Shown piece after piece: positions 63,690-64,000 of a stretch of 64,000 bases of DNA. The DNA lies in NCBI GenBank assembly GCA_017355425.1, contig CP070233.1, positions 1,901,501-1,965,500 on the forward strand, written 5' to 3'. Under the pieces are notes generated by a model. The model was not told the DNA's origin, did not search any database, and saw nothing but the letters and a program-made list of their open reading frames with translations. A program made the translations under genes and the position numbers. The first letter of the stretch is position 1; the number at the start of each line of letters is the position of its first letter. The stretch comes from Dolichospermum sp. DET69 (GTDB taxonomy: Bacteria > Cyanobacteriota > Cyanobacteriia > Cyanobacteriales > Nostocaceae).

Positions 63690-63950
63690 TTAAAGATCGT
63701 AAATCAAACACTCCAAAGCGTCTGGATACATTTCACAGTAGTCTTCTAAGGCTGTTTTGCGGTGTTTTGCTTGTTTTTGATGGGCTTTTTCTGCTTGCAA
63801 TTCTTCGACAATATCCCATGCTACTGCACAATTGGCGGAATTATTGCCATTTTCTGTACAGGTTGTCCGCGCTTCTGTAATAGCTTCAAGAATTGCTTCT
63901 TCAATGGGTTTTTTACCATTGATAACTTCGTTTAGGGATACCATGATCAT
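63690..63950 (-). CDS. cp12: CP12 Calvin cycle regulatory protein
   Basis: An 86-residue protein with the CP12 pattern: N-terminal cysteine pair C31 and C41 in 'ARTTCTENGNNSANCAVAWDIVEEL', and the C-terminal pair C72 and C81 in 'LEDYCEMYPDALECLIYD'. CP12 is an intrinsically disordered linker that, when oxidised, binds GAPDH and phosphoribulokinase and switches the Calvin cycle off in the dark. The ATG at 63950 follows a clear AGAGGT ribosome site. It is a single gene. Confidence 0.94.
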   Translation of the reverse strand: MIMVSLNEVINGKKPIEEAILEAITEARTTCTENGNNSANCAVAWDIVEELQAEKAHQKQAKHRKTALEDYCEMYPDALECLIYDL

Positions 63951-64000
63951 GTTACCTCTGTTGAGGAAAATAAAGGTTAATTAGGAATTTTAAGGATTGC

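Overview
The window reads as chromosome of a filamentous, heterocyst-type cyanobacterium (Nostocales). The evidence is a CP12 Calvin-cycle regulator, tocopherol cyclase, a small cyanobacterial RNA-binding protein, a sucrose-phosphate-synthase-like enzyme, an SLH/OprB porin, recurrent GCGATCGC (HIP1) palindromes, and many cyanobacterial dispersed repeats ('ccctgttccctg' runs, 'cgggcaggatgcccg' hairpins). The genus cannot be fixed from sequence reading alone.

Layout. 1-9 kb: housekeeping and metabolism (ATP-grasp fragment, oligopeptidase, dienelactone hydrolase, DAHP synthase, tRNA-Arg, tocopherol cyclase) separated by repeat-rich spacers. 9.7-30.6 kb: an exopolysaccharide locus, all on the + strand. 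It holds a polyprenyl-phosphate sugar transferase, GalE, a Wzc tyrosine kinase, a Wzx flippase, a methyltransferase, six glycosyltransferases, a Wzy-like polymerase, a polysaccharide pyruvyl transferase and a radical SAM-pyruvyl transferase fusion. The locus is broken by a tnpB insertion sequence and a Uma2 gene. 30.6-40 kb: an accessory region with decaying toxin-antitoxin genes, a restriction-modification tail fragment, a three-level nested insertion (group II intron in tnpB, tnpB element in an Rpn/DUF4351-type gene), an MNT-HEPN pair, and an integrase fragment at tRNA-Phe. 40-46 kb: a zinc uptake module (znuA-znuC-znuB) divergent from a porin gene, with two Zur-box-like palindromes between them and a 10 x 110 bp hairpin array after the porin. 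46-58 kb: conserved genes (RqcH/NFACT protein, SPS-like glycosyltransferase, RRM protein, a pseudo-M48 membrane protein, RF3, DUF1361, TlyA). 58-64 kb: a VapBC pair, an orphan antitoxin, a large pentapeptide-repeat membrane protein, a short transposon-like element and cp12.

How the genes work together. The exopolysaccharide genes give a complete Wzx/Wzy route: priming, glycosyl transfer, pyruvylation, flipping, polymerisation and Wzc control. The zinc genes look co-regulated with an outer-membrane porin. The accessory region shows repeated gain and decay of selfish modules. The most unusual items are the intron placed directly after the RuvC catalytic glutamate codon of tnpB, the ten-unit hairpin array, the radical SAM-pyruvyl transferase fusion, and a peptidase-like protein that has lost its zinc-binding residues.
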